Source of the DNA: Mycobacterium sp. 3519A
Lineage (GTDB): Bacteria; Actinomycetota; Actinomycetes; Mycobacteriales; Mycobacteriaceae
Assembly: GCF_900240945.1 (NCBI RefSeq)
Contig: NZ_OESG01000014.1
Span: 678,923 to 742,922, forward strand
DNA length: 64,000 bases
Direction of reading: 5' to 3'
Part shown: piece by piece, positions 8,186 through 16,905 of the stretch
How positions within the stretch are numbered: position 1 is the first letter of the stretch
How the letters are laid out: every line of letters starts with the position of its first letter
Made by a program: the position numbers and the translations under genes
Notes under the pieces: generated by a model
Databases searched by the model: none
Seen by the model: only the letters and a program-made list of their open reading frames with translations
What the model was told of the DNA's origin: nothing

Positions 8186-10179
8186 CAACCACTTTGCCGA
8201 TCATCAATACGGATCTGGTCCTATTGGACGTCGATGCCGGCGGTGACAAGGAGGCGGTCATCGGCCGTCTGGTCAACCGATTGGCCGGCGCGGGCCGCAC
8301 GCACGACACCGACGGCCTGGTCGCCGCGGCGATGGCGCGCGAGCAGCAGTCGGCCACCGGCCTGCCCGGCGGCATCGCGATCCCGCACTGCCGCTCGCCG
8401 TATGTGGAGACGGCATCGATCGGGTTCGCCCGGCTCAGCCCCGCGGTGGACTTCGGCGCGCCGGACGGGCCCGCCGATCTGGCGTTCCTGATCGCCGCAC
8501 CCGAGGCGGGCGGCGCGGAGCACATGAAGCTGCTGTCCAGCCTGGCCCGCGCACTGGTGCGCAAGGATTTCGTCGAGTCACTGCGCAACGCGGCCACCCC
8601 CGGCGAGGTCGTCGAGTTGGTGGACGGCGTGCTCAACGCGACCGCCGAGAAGCCGAAGGCGGAGCCGGCCGCGCCGAAGACGCTGATCGCCGTGACCGCC
8701 TGCCCCACCGGCATCGCGCACACCTATATGGCCGCCGATTCGCTGGTCGCCGCGGGCAAGAAGGCAGGCGCGACAGTGCACGTCGAGACGCAGGGCTCGT
8801 CGGGCAGCACACCGCTGTCACCGGACGTCATCGCCGCGGCCGACGCGGTCATCTTCGCCACCGACGTCGGTGTCAAGGACAAGGGCCGGTTCGCGGGCAA
8901 GCCCGTCGTCGCGTCCGGCGTCAAACGGGCCATCAACGAGCCCGACAAGATGGTGGCCGAAGCGCTCGCTGCCGCAACGGATCCGGCCGCCGCGCGGGTG
9001 CAGGGCGATACCGGTGGGGCCGCCGCACCGTCCGCGCCCGCGGGCGGCGTCGGGTGGGGCACCCGGCTGCGGCAGATCCTGCTGACCGGCGTGAGCTACA
9101 TGATCCCGTTCGTCGCCGCAGGCGGCCTGCTGATCGCGCTGGGCTTCCTGTTCGCCGGCTACGACATCGCGAACAAACCCGATGGCGCGACCCAGTCGCT
9201 TGGCAACATCATCGCGACCACCAACTCGCTGACCAATCTGCCTGCAGGCGGTTTCACGCAGTACCTCGGCGCGGTGCTGTTCACCCTCGGCGGACTGGCG
9301 TTCTCCTTCCTGGTGCCCGCGCTGGCCGGTTATATCGCGTTCGCGATCGCCGACCGTCCCGGTATCGCACCGGGCTTCACCGCGGGTGCGGTCGCGGTGT
9401 TCGTCGGCGGCGGCTTCATCGGTGGCATCGTCGGCGGCCTGATCGCCGGGTTCGCGGCGCTGTGGATCGCCAGGATCAACGTGCCGCAGTGGGGCCGGGG
9501 TTTGATGCCGGTCGTGATCATCCCGCTGTTCGCGTCACTGGTCGTCGGCCTGTTGATGTTCCTGTTGCTCGGCCGTCCGCTGGCCGCGGTCACGTCCGGC
9601 CTCACCAACTGGCTGGGCGGCATGTCCGGCACGTCGGTGATCATCCTCGGCATCGTGCTCGGCCTGATGATGTGCTTCGACCTCGGCGGTCCGGTGAACA
9701 AGGCGGCGTACGCGTTCGCCACCGCAGGCCTCAACGTCGCCGATCCGGCGTCGCTGCGGATCATGGCGGCAGTGATGGCCGCAGGCATGGTGCCGCCGTT
9801 GGCGATGGCGCTGGCCTCCACGGTCCGGCCGCAGCTCTTCACCGAACCTGAACGCGAAAACGGCAGGGCCGCTTGGCTTCTCGGTGCCTCGTTCATCTCC
9901 GAAGGCGCCATCCCGTTCGCGGCGGCCGACCCGCTGCGGGTGATCCCGTCGATGATGTTCGGCGGCGCCGTGACAGGCGCGCTGATCATGGCGTTCGACG
10001 TCACGCTCAAGGCCCCGCACGGTGGCATTTTCGTGTTCTTCGCGATCGGTCACCTGTTGTGGTTCCTGGTCGCACTCGCGGTCGGCACCGTGGCCGGTGC
10101 GCTGGCCGTCGTCGCCGCCAAGCAGTTCATCAAGCCCAGCGTCAAGGCCGAGGAATCCCCGGCCCTGGTCGCCGCCTAG
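8182..10179 (+). CDS. fruA: Fructose-specific PTS enzyme IIABC
   Basis: This 665-residue membrane permease imports fructose and phosphorylates it at C1. Domains in order: EIIA (about 1-150) with phosphorylated His69 in GGIAIPHCRSP; EIIB (about 165-265) with Cys174 in VTACPTGIAHTYMAAD; and EIIC (about 285-650), with several membrane segments and the conserved EGAIPFAAADP near the C-terminus. An Ala/Pro-rich linker joins A to B. It is coupled to fruK by a 4-base overlap, and ptsH follows 26 bases downstream. Confidence 0.95.
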   Translation: MTTTLPIINTDLVLLDVDAGGDKEAVIGRLVNRLAGAGRTHDTDGLVAAAMAREQQSATGLPGGIAIPHCRSPYVETASIGFARLSPAVDFGAPDGPADLAFLIAAPEAGGAEHMKLLSSLARALVRKDFVESLRNAATPGEVVELVDGVLNATAEKPKAEPAAPKTLIAVTACPTGIAHTYMAADSLVAAGKKAGATVHVETQGSSGSTPLSPDVIAAADAVIFATDVGVKDKGRFAGKPVVASGVKRAINEPDKMVAEALAAATDPAAARVQGDTGGAAAPSAPAGGVGWGTRLRQILLTGVSYMIPFVAAGGLLIALGFLFAGYDIANKPDGATQSLGNIIATTNSLTNLPAGGFTQYLGAVLFTLGGLAFSFLVPALAGYIAFAIADRPGIAPGFTAGAVAVFVGGGFIGGIVGGLIAGFAALWIARINVPQWGRGLMPVVIIPLFASLVVGLLMFLLLGRPLAAVTSGLTNWLGGMSGTSVIILGIVLGLMMCFDLGGPVNKAAYAFATAGLNVADPASLRIMAAVMAAGMVPPLAMALASTVRPQLFTEPERENGRAAWLLGASFISEGAIPFAAADPLRVIPSMMFGGAVTGALIMAFDVTLKAPHGGIFVFFAIGHLLWFLVALAVGTVAGALAVVAAKQFIKPSVKAEESPALVAA

Positions 10180-10205
10180 TCCCCCCACCCGATAAGGAGA
10201 AGCAC

Positions 10206-10463
10206 ATGCCCACCAAAACCGTCGTCGTCGGATCGGCCATCGGCCTGCACGCCCGCCCCGCCGCGATCATTGCTGAGGCCGTCGTCAACGCCGGCGTACC
10301 CGTCACGCTCTCGATGGACGGCGGGGATCCGGTGGACGCCGGTTCGGCGCTGATGATCATGACCCTGGGCGCAGGCAACGGCGCCGAGGTGACCGTGGCC
10401 TCCGACGACGAGGACGCACTGAAGACGGTCGCCGAGTTGGTGGCCCAGGACCTCGACGCCTGA
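10206..10463 (+). CDS. ptsH: Phosphocarrier protein HPr
   Basis: The 85-residue HPr passes phosphate from enzyme I to FruA. The active His15 lies in IGLHARPAA, and the regulatory-serine region GSALMIMTLGAG is present (Ser47), although no HPr kinase is seen nearby. The start ATG 10206 is supported by AAGGAGA at 10194-10200. It is the last gene of the fructose operon and is followed by a long hairpin at 10471-10527. Confidence 0.95.
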   Translation: MPTKTVVVGSAIGLHARPAAIIAEAVVNAGVPVTLSMDGGDPVDAGSALMIMTLGAGNGAEVTVASDDEDALKTVAELVAQDLDA

Positions 10464-10470
10464 TTTCCCG

Positions 10471-10527
10471 CGAAACGGCATTCCAGCACGCAAAGTTCGA
10501 GAAGAGGCGTGCCGGAATGCCGTTTCG
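10471..10527 (+). terminator. Long hairpin after ptsH (probable terminator or repeat element)
   Basis: Arms at 10471-10491 and 10507-10527 are 21 bases each with one mismatch and a 15-base loop. The outer part is CGAAACGGCATTCC paired with GGAATGCCGTTTCG. The hairpin begins 7 bases after the ptsH stop, so it could end the fructose operon, but it has no T-run and resembles in layout the hairpin at 44780-44837. Confidence 0.6.
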
Positions 10528-10598
10528 GCGCTCGAGCCGCCGAACAGTTAGCGAACATCACCCCCGCCGCAGCACCTTAGACTTGGCTAGCGTGTTCG

Positions 10599-10641
10599 GG
10601 CCCGATGGCCGTGACGTGAGGATTCGTCCTGCCATCGGGCC
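10599..10641. promoter_or_regulatory. Inverted repeat upstream of the mycP1 operon
   Basis: GGCCCGATGGC (10599-10609) and GCCATCGGGCC (10631-10641) form perfect 11-base arms around a 21-base loop, about 70 bases before the mycP1 start. A -10-like TACATT (10644-10649) follows immediately, without a convincing -35. The repeat may be an operator or an upstream RNA hairpin. Confidence 0.4.
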
Positions 10642-10710
10642 GGTACATTGTTTGCTGTGGGCTTGTCAGCACACTGCTGGGGAGTCCGAATCCGGAAGGG
10701 GTGACCGCGC

Positions 10711-12054
10711 GTGCGCCGCATCGGTGTGCTGCTGGCAACGCTGATCCTGGCGTTGTTGAGCGCTCCCCCCGCCGTCGCGATCGAACCCCCGACCATCGAC
10801 CCGGCTGTCGTCCCGCCAGACGAAACGGGCCCGGACCAGCCGACCGAACAGCGCCGGGTGTGCTCGACGCCGACGGTGTTCCCGAATTCCAACTTCGCCG
10901 ACAAGCCGTGGGCCAACGACTACCTGCGGATCAGCGACGCCCAGAAGTTCGCAACAGGCGCCGGGGTAACTGTCGCCGTGATCGACACCGGCGTGAACGG
11001 ATCGCCGCGGGTGCCCGCTGAACCCGGCGGCGACTTCGTCGACACCGGCAACGGGTTGAGCGACTGCGACAGCCACGGCACGCTGACCGCGTCGATCATC
11101 GCGGGCCGCCCGTCACCCACCGATGGGTTCATCGGCGTGGCCCCCGACGCACGGATTCTCTCGCTGCGGCAGACGTCGGAGGCGTTCCAGCCGGTCGGTG
11201 CGCGCACCGATCCCAACGATCCGAACACCACTCAGACCGCGGGCTCGCTGCGCAGCCTGGCCCGCGCCGTGGTGCACGCCGCCAACATCGGCGCGCAGGT
11301 GATCAACATCAGCGAGGCGGCCTGCTACAAGGTGACCCGGCCGATCAACGAGACCGGCCTCGGCGCCGCGATCAACTACGCCGTCAACGTCAAGGGCGCG
11401 GTCATCATCGTCGCCGCGGGCAACACCGGCCAGGACTGCAGCCAGAACCCGCCGCCCGATGCGGGCATCCCCGCCGATCCGCGCGGTTGGAAGCAGGTGC
11501 AGACCATCGTCAGCCCGGCGTGGTACTCGCCGCTGGTGCTCACCGTCGGCGGCATCGCACAGAACGGACTGCCCAGCAACTTCTCGATGAACGGGCCGTG
11601 GGTGGACGCGGCCGCCCCCGCGGAGAACATCATCGCGCTCGGCTACGACGGCAATCCGGTGAACGCGCTGCAAGGACAGGACGGTCCCATCCCGATCACC
11701 GGGACGTCGTTCGCGGCCGCATACGTCTCCGGGCTGGCGGCGCTACTCAAACAGCGGTTCCCCGACCTGACGCCCGCCCAGATCATGAACCGGATCACCG
11801 CGACCGCGCGGCATCCGGGCGGCGGGGTCAACAACGAGGTCGGCGCCGGGGTCATCGACCCGGTCGCCGCGCTGACGTGGGACGTGCCCGCCGGACCCGA
11901 GCAGGTGCCGTACAAGGTCAAGCAACTGCCGCCGCCGGTGTACGTGCCGCCGCCGGACCGCCGCCCGATCACCGCCGTGGTGCTGACCGCGGGCGGCCTT
12001 GCCGTCGCACTCGGACTCGGCGCACTGGCCCGACGCGCGTTGAGGCGCCGATGA
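10711..12054 (+). CDS. mycP1: Mycosin, ESX-1 membrane-anchored subtilisin-like protease
   Basis: MycP1 is the periplasm-facing serine protease of the ESX-1 complex; in the family it stabilises the channel and cleaves EspB. The 447-residue protein has a signal peptide (residues 1-23), a proline-rich N-terminal extension, and the S8 catalytic residues Asp92 (AVIDTG), His122 (DSHGT), Asn238 (AAGN) and Ser333 (TGTSFAAA). A C-terminal membrane anchor near residues 418-440 is followed by arginines. The start is GTG 10711 with GGAAGGGG upstream. It begins the plus-strand block mycP1-eccE1-espB-espL and overlaps eccE1 by 4 bases. Confidence 0.95.
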   Translation: MRRIGVLLATLILALLSAPPAVAIEPPTIDPAVVPPDETGPDQPTEQRRVCSTPTVFPNSNFADKPWANDYLRISDAQKFATGAGVTVAVIDTGVNGSPRVPAEPGGDFVDTGNGLSDCDSHGTLTASIIAGRPSPTDGFIGVAPDARILSLRQTSEAFQPVGARTDPNDPNTTQTAGSLRSLARAVVHAANIGAQVINISEAACYKVTRPINETGLGAAINYAVNVKGAVIIVAAGNTGQDCSQNPPPDAGIPADPRGWKQVQTIVSPAWYSPLVLTVGGIAQNGLPSNFSMNGPWVDAAAPAENIIALGYDGNPVNALQGQDGPIPITGTSFAAAYVSGLAALLKQRFPDLTPAQIMNRITATARHPGGGVNNEVGAGVIDPVAALTWDVPAGPEQVPYKVKQLPPPVYVPPPDRRPITAVVLTAGGLAVALGLGALARRALRRR

Positions 12055-13448
12055 ACAAGATCCTCAGCATCTTCGGCTTCCGGTTCACCACCGGCCACGC
12101 CGTCTGGGCGGCCGTGCTGATCCCGGCGTGCATCGCGGTGTTCCTGCCGCCGCGTCAACTGTGGATCGGCGTCACGCTCAGCGTCCTGATCGCGCTGGCC
12201 GTGGTGCTGACCATCCGCGGCCGGCGGGTAACCGGTTGGGTGGCAGCGCTGTTCGCGTGGCGCCGACGCCACCGCAACGTGCCCGACCTGCCGTCCGAAC
12301 CCGCGGTCGGTGCGACGGTGATGCCGGGCGATCACGTCGCGGTGCGCTGGCAGGACGACTATCTCGTGTCGGCGATCGAATTGGTGCCACGGCCGTTCAC
12401 GCCGACGGTGATCGTCGGCGGGCAGGCATACACCGATGACGTGGTCGACACGCGACTGGTCGAGCGGTTGATCGCCGCGCACTGCCCCGACCTCGAGGCC
12501 GACGTGGTCTCCGCGGGTTACCGGGTCGGCAAGACCGCACCGGCGAGCCTGGTGGCGCTCTACGAGCAGGTGGTGGGGCCGTATCCGGCGCCGGCCAATC
12601 GGCGAACCTGGATCGTGCTGAGGGCCGACCCCGAACACACCCGCAAGTCCTCACAGCGGCGGGCGTCCGGGGTGGAAGGCCTTGCGCGCTACCTGGTTTC
12701 GTCGGCCACCCGGATCGCAGATCAGTTGGCCGGCAACGGGATCGACGCCCGACCCATCCGCGCGTTCGACGACTTCGACCGGGCCACCGAGATCAGTTTC
12801 GAACGCGAGACGTGGTCGGCGATCAAGGGCCGCAGCACATTCACCGCCGCGTACAGCGCGTCCGGCGGGCCCGACGTGTGGTGGTCGGCGCGCGCGGATC
12901 ACACCATCACCCGGGTCCGCATCCGCCCCGGCGTCGCGCCGACCACCACGGTGCTGCTGACGACGCTGGCCAATCCGACGACGCCGCGCGGGTTTTCCTG
13001 TCTGTTCGGCGGGCAGCGCGCGGCCCTGCACGGCATCAGCCCGGTGAGCGACCGCCACTACGAACTGCCGATCGGGTCAGCTGGCGTGCTTGTCGGTGAG
13101 ACGGCGGACCGCTACCCGGTGTACATGCCGTTCGACGACATCGACGTCAGCATCAACCTCGGCGACGCGCGGTTGTTCACCCAGTTCGTGGTGCGGTCGG
13201 CGGCGGCGGGTGCGGTGGTGACCCTTGGCCCGCAGTTCCGTGAGTTCGCCGGGTTCGTCAACGGGCGCATCGGCCAGGTGGCGAAGGTGGCGTGGCCCAA
13301 CGCCACCACCTATCTCGGACCGCATCCGGGGATCGGCCGAGTGGTGTTGCGCAACAACTTCATCGATACGCCACGACACCGTCAGCTGCCGATCCGGTTG
13401 ATCAATCCGCGCGAGGAAAGCCGTTTCCAGATGGCGCTGGAGCAATGA
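12051..13448 (+). CDS. eccE1: ESX-1 membrane component EccE
   Basis: The 465-residue protein begins with two membrane helices (about residues 15-60: AVWAAVLIPACIAVFLPP and IGVTLSVLIALAVVLTIRG), followed by a large soluble domain, the plan of EccE, which sits at the rim of the type VII channel. Length and N-terminal layout match the M. tuberculosis protein as I recall it. The ATG at 12051 overlaps the mycP1 stop (ATGA). The stop TGA 13446-13448 lies 27 bases before the espB start. Confidence 0.92.
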   Translation: MNKILSIFGFRFTTGHAVWAAVLIPACIAVFLPPRQLWIGVTLSVLIALAVVLTIRGRRVTGWVAALFAWRRRHRNVPDLPSEPAVGATVMPGDHVAVRWQDDYLVSAIELVPRPFTPTVIVGGQAYTDDVVDTRLVERLIAAHCPDLEADVVSAGYRVGKTAPASLVALYEQVVGPYPAPANRRTWIVLRADPEHTRKSSQRRASGVEGLARYLVSSATRIADQLAGNGIDARPIRAFDDFDRATEISFERETWSAIKGRSTFTAAYSASGGPDVWWSARADHTITRVRIRPGVAPTTTVLLTTLANPTTPRGFSCLFGGQRAALHGISPVSDRHYELPIGSAGVLVGETADRYPVYMPFDDIDVSINLGDARLFTQFVVRSAAAGAVVTLGPQFREFAGFVNGRIGQVAKVAWPNATTYLGPHPGIGRVVLRNNFIDTPRHRQLPIRLINPREESRFQMALEQ

Positions 13449-13458
13449 CGCAATGACG

Positions 13459-13466
13459 AAGGAGGT
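13459..13466 (+). promoter_or_regulatory. Strong ribosome binding site that sets the espB start
   Basis: AAGGAGGT is a perfect Shine-Dalgarno match. It lies about 9 bases before ATG 13476, which I take as the espB start. The GTG at 13467 directly abuts it and is too close to be used. The strength fits a highly made secreted substrate. Confidence 0.75.
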
Positions 13467-13475
13467 GTGCCCCCG

Positions 13476-15041
13476 ATGACCATGCGAGTCGATCTCGAGG
13501 ATCTGCAACGCAAATCCGCCGCGATTCGAACCGAACTCGCGGCCATGCCTCAGTCTGGGGCGCAGGGCCAGATTGCGCCGCCAAGCGCGCACCAGGTGTC
13601 GACCGAGGCGGCGATGCGTCTGGGTCTGGTGTCCCTGGTCGTCTGGATGTACCAGGCGTGGGGCACCAAGGAAGGTGAACGCCTCGCCGAGTCGCTGGAC
13701 GCCACCCGAGTGGCCTACCAGGCCGTCGACACCGCGTCGCAGCAGTCACTGGACAGCGACGGAAGCAAACCGATCACGGTGATGACGCAACCCGTCTCGC
13801 CTGAACCCGTGCCTGCCCCGCCGGGACAGATCCCCGCTCCCGCCGCGATCGCCCCCGGCGGATTCGCGACTCCCCCGATCGTTCAGCAACAGCTCGACGC
13901 GGGCGACCAAGGCGCGTCGCTGCGGAACTCCGCCGATTTGTGGAAGGGTTTCGCCGGTCAGATCCGTGGCGCCGCACCGGCTTTCGAAGGTCGCGTCGGT
14001 GACTGGGAGGGGATGGCGGCCGAGGCCGCGTACGCCAAGTTCAACAGCTATCGCTCCTGGCTCGACACGCTCGCCAACTCGTGGGAGGAGTTGTCGACCG
14101 AGGCCACCCGGTTGGCCGACGTGCATCAGAGCGTCAGCGCGGCGCATCGGCCGCTCGCCGAGATGTACGCGCAGGCCGAGCAGAAGTTGACCGCCGCGAC
14201 GGACGGCGCTGCGGTGGCCGCGCTGTTCGCGCAGATGCAGCAGGCGCAGGCGGCGTCCGAAGAGCTCGTCGGTCAATACGCGGCGGCCATGTCGCCCAAG
14301 GTGATTCAACCCGAGAACCCACCGAACAGTGGCCTCGACCCGACCGCAGCCACCAGGGATCCCAACGCCCGCGACGCTAAGGCACCGACCGACCGCGACG
14401 GATCCCCCGGTGGCGCAGGCGGATCCGGGCCCGGGGGCGGCGCTTCCGCGGCACAGCCGACGTCGGCCGCACAGCCCGCCTCGGCCGCACCGCAGACCGG
14501 CGGCCAGCCCGCAGGCGACCAGCAATCCAGCGGTGGCGCACCGTCAGGGGGTGGCTCGCCGTCCGGTGGCGGTTCGCCGTCAGGAGGCGGAGCGCCTTCC
14601 GGCGGCATGCCCGGCGGTCTGCCTGGTGGCGGTCCGTCGACCGGAACCCCCAAGTTGCCAACGGATCCCAGCCTCAAACCGGCCGCACTCGGCGGAGGTG
14701 GCGGCTCCGGCGCGGGTGGCGGCGGCGCCGGCGGCGGCGGTGGCGGTCCGTCGATGCCGTTGTCTCCCGCCGTCGGTGCCGAAACGGTGGCGCCGACGGC
14801 GCCGACGCGCCCGGCATCCACCACACCCGTCGCCGGTTCGGCCGGGGCCGCCGCGGGCGGCGCGATGGGTGGCGGCATGGCGCCGATGCACGGGGCCGGA
14901 CACGGTAGCCAGGGCAAGGAGAAGCGGCGGGATCCGAATCTGTCGCCCGACGAGGACCTCTACACCGAGGACCGGCCGTGGACAGAGGCGGTGATCGGCA
15001 ACCGCCGGCGCAGGGACGTGGCGGACAAGGATTCCAAGTGA
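13476..15041 (+). CDS. espB: ESX-1 secreted protein EspB
   Basis: EspB is a secreted ESX-1 substrate that in the family folds like a fused PE-PPE helical bundle, oligomerises, and is trimmed by MycP1. In this 521-residue protein, the N-terminal helical part (to about 285) contains the conserved DAGDQGASL and the W-x-G turn (GDWEGMAAEAA). A long Gly/Ser/Pro/Ala-rich disordered stretch (about 300-480) contains GGGSPSGGGSPSGGG repeats. The C-terminus LYTEDRPWTEAVIGNRRR is the family's conserved tail and likely secretion signal. The stop overlaps the espL GTG. In M. tuberculosis espJ and espK precede espL; here they are missing. Confidence 0.93.
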   Translation: MTMRVDLEDLQRKSAAIRTELAAMPQSGAQGQIAPPSAHQVSTEAAMRLGLVSLVVWMYQAWGTKEGERLAESLDATRVAYQAVDTASQQSLDSDGSKPITVMTQPVSPEPVPAPPGQIPAPAAIAPGGFATPPIVQQQLDAGDQGASLRNSADLWKGFAGQIRGAAPAFEGRVGDWEGMAAEAAYAKFNSYRSWLDTLANSWEELSTEATRLADVHQSVSAAHRPLAEMYAQAEQKLTAATDGAAVAALFAQMQQAQAASEELVGQYAAAMSPKVIQPENPPNSGLDPTAATRDPNARDAKAPTDRDGSPGGAGGSGPGGGASAAQPTSAAQPASAAPQTGGQPAGDQQSSGGAPSGGGSPSGGGSPSGGGAPSGGMPGGLPGGGPSTGTPKLPTDPSLKPAALGGGGGSGAGGGGAGGGGGGPSMPLSPAVGAETVAPTAPTRPASTTPVAGSAGAAAGGAMGGGMAPMHGAGHGSQGKEKRRDPNLSPDEDLYTEDRPWTEAVIGNRRRRDVADKDSK

Positions 15042-15379
15042 CCGACGACATGCATCCGCAGGTCGCTGCCGTGCTCAAGCAGGCGCAGCGGTTGCAGTCG
15101 ATCGTCGACGACCAACTGCACAAGATGAACAGCGAAACGTTCACCGCCACAGACGAAGCCGAGACGGTGGAAGTGACGTTGAACGGTCATCACTACCTGA
15201 CGGCGGCCTTCATCTCCGAGGGCCTGCTGCGCCTCGGCGCGCGTACGGTGGAGCAGCGCATCAACGAGGCGCTGCAGAACGCCATGGCGGCCGCGACCCA
15301 GTCGATCGAAGCCGATCGCGAACGCATCGACGCCGCCGTCGCGGAGATCACCGCGGGCCTGCAGAGCCCTGCCGACTAG
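15038..15379 (+). CDS. espL: ESX-1 associated protein EspL (YbaB-like fold)
   Basis: The 113-residue protein has the conserved core TDEAETVEVTLNGHHYLT and a C-terminal helix, the pattern of EspL, a cytosolic protein related to YbaB/EbfC nucleoid proteins and reported to stabilise other Esp proteins. I choose GTG 15038 because it overlaps the espB stop (GTGA) and gives the expected length; ATG 15050 is the alternative. Its TAG stop shares CTAG (15376-15379) with the convergent eccD1 gene. Confidence 0.9.
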   Translation: MTDDMHPQVAAVLKQAQRLQSIVDDQLHKMNSETFTATDEAETVEVTLNGHHYLTAAFISEGLLRLGARTVEQRINEALQNAMAAATQSIEADRERIDAAVAEITAGLQSPAD

Positions 15380-16905
15380 AACCGGATGTTGCGCAGCACG
15401 TCGTAGACGCTGGCGATCCACAACAGCAGCGGAATGACCGCCGCGATCGCCGCACCGTCGGTCAGTTCGAGGATCCGCTTGGTCACCGGCGACACCCGCC
15501 GCACGCCCTCGGTGGCGCCGACGAGGATCAGCGCCACGATCGCGACCGCCGTGTAGATGCCGAGCACCAACCACGCCTTGTGCGGGTACCACAGGCAGAG
15601 CCGGACCATGACGCCCGTCGGCACCGCCACCGCCGCCGCCAGCAGTGCCCACGAGCACCAGCGCTCGGCGTAGAGCCGGGACCGGAAGCCGCAGATGACC
15701 GCGACCAGACCGGCGACGATCAGGCTGTGGATGAAGAAATGGCCTTGCACCACAACGGTGATCGCGCCGACGGCCAACACCAACGCGCCCGCCGTCACGA
15801 AGCCGATCAGCAACCGCTTCGCCAGCACGCTGCGCTCGTGCAGTCGGGCCGCCGAATCCGGCACCGACTCGATGATCGCCTGCCATGTGGACGATTCCTC
15901 GTCGATCGCCTCGGACGTCGCGACGGGATCGAGCAACTCGTCGTTGTGCACGGTCTCGCCGGGCGCCGGTATCGGTGGCAATGCGATGCGGGCGACCGCG
16001 ACGGTCAGCTTGGCCGCGTTGGTCACGACGATCAACCCGAACGCGATGGCGCCCGCGGGCACCCAGTACTGCCAACCGTATCCGTAGGCGATGGCCGCAG
16101 CGGTCACCGCGATCGAGGTGACCGACATGAACGACGCCAACTCCGCGCGCCTGCGCGGCCCGCCCCTGGTGGCCAGTGTCAGCAACAGAACCACGGCGCT
16201 CGCGCCCGCCAGTTGCGGCGCACCGAGGCCGTCCACGCCGCGGGGCAACGGCACCGCGAGCGTCGCCGCGCCCGCCAGCACCGGCACCGCGGCCGCCAGC
16301 AGGCTTTCCGCCATGTCGACGTTGTCGAAGCGGTTCTTGGCCAGCATGCTGCCGCCCAGAATCGCGAGCCCCAGCACGCCCAGCGCCACCGGCCAGTACC
16401 AGTCGTGGCTGGTGCGCGACCACGCGAGCAGCGCCATCACGGTGATCGCCAACGCGGCCACCGGAATGGCAAGGCCGACAAAGCGATTCAGTGCGGTGCG
16501 GTTGAACTCCGGCGACTCGTCGAGCACCGCGATCGCGTCGATCACGTCCTCGACCAGTGGCCGATAGCGTTCGGTTCGGCTGACCGACACCAGCGTGAGC
16601 AACGCGCCGTCCACCACGCCTGCGTCGTCCAGCGATTCGTCGGCCTTGAGCGGCGGTGCTCCCGGCCGCGCAAACGCCCACACGCCCTGCGCCGTGAAGT
16701 CAAAACCGGCCAGCACGTCCTTGGGGGTGTCCTCCAGCAATTCGCCGAGCACCGAGACGGTTTCGTCGATGTACGTCTCGATCGGCGCCGCCGCGGGCAG
16801 CACGAGGTCCGTCATGCGCCTGCCGGTCAGGATCGTCACCCGCGTGGTGGACGGCCTACCCGGGGTGACGCTGGACGTGGATGCTGCTGCGGCGGCGGAG
16901 GTCAA
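15376..16905 (-). CDS. eccD1: ESX-1 membrane channel component EccD
   Basis: EccD is the main membrane subunit of the type VII channel. The 509-residue protein has an N-terminal ubiquitin-like domain (TTRVTILTGRRMTDLVLPAA, about 19-100), then about eleven hydrophobic segments, ending in IASVYDVLRNIRF, which matches the family end. I start at TTG 16905-16903: it gives the M. tuberculosis length, keeps the VTILTGRR strand missed by the internal ATG, and overlaps the espI stop as TTGA. It is the last gene of the minus-strand ESX-1 block. Confidence 0.93.
   Translation of the reverse strand: MTSAAAAASTSSVTPGRPSTTRVTILTGRRMTDLVLPAAAPIETYIDETVSVLGELLEDTPKDVLAGFDFTAQGVWAFARPGAPPLKADESLDDAGVVDGALLTLVSVSRTERYRPLVEDVIDAIAVLDESPEFNRTALNRFVGLAIPVAALAITVMALLAWSRTSHDWYWPVALGVLGLAILGGSMLAKNRFDNVDMAESLLAAAVPVLAGAATLAVPLPRGVDGLGAPQLAGASAVVLLLTLATRGGPRRRAELASFMSVTSIAVTAAAIAYGYGWQYWVPAGAIAFGLIVVTNAAKLTVAVARIALPPIPAPGETVHNDELLDPVATSEAIDEESSTWQAIIESVPDSAARLHERSVLAKRLLIGFVTAGALVLAVGAITVVVQGHFFIHSLIVAGLVAVICGFRSRLYAERWCSWALLAAAVAVPTGVMVRLCLWYPHKAWLVLGIYTAVAIVALILVGATEGVRRVSPVTKRILELTDGAAIAAVIPLLLWIASVYDVLRNIRF

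Noticed and set aside
13467..13475. GTG 13467 as the espB start
   Set aside because: It abuts the perfect ribosome binding site, leaving no spacing. ATG 13476 has proper spacing.
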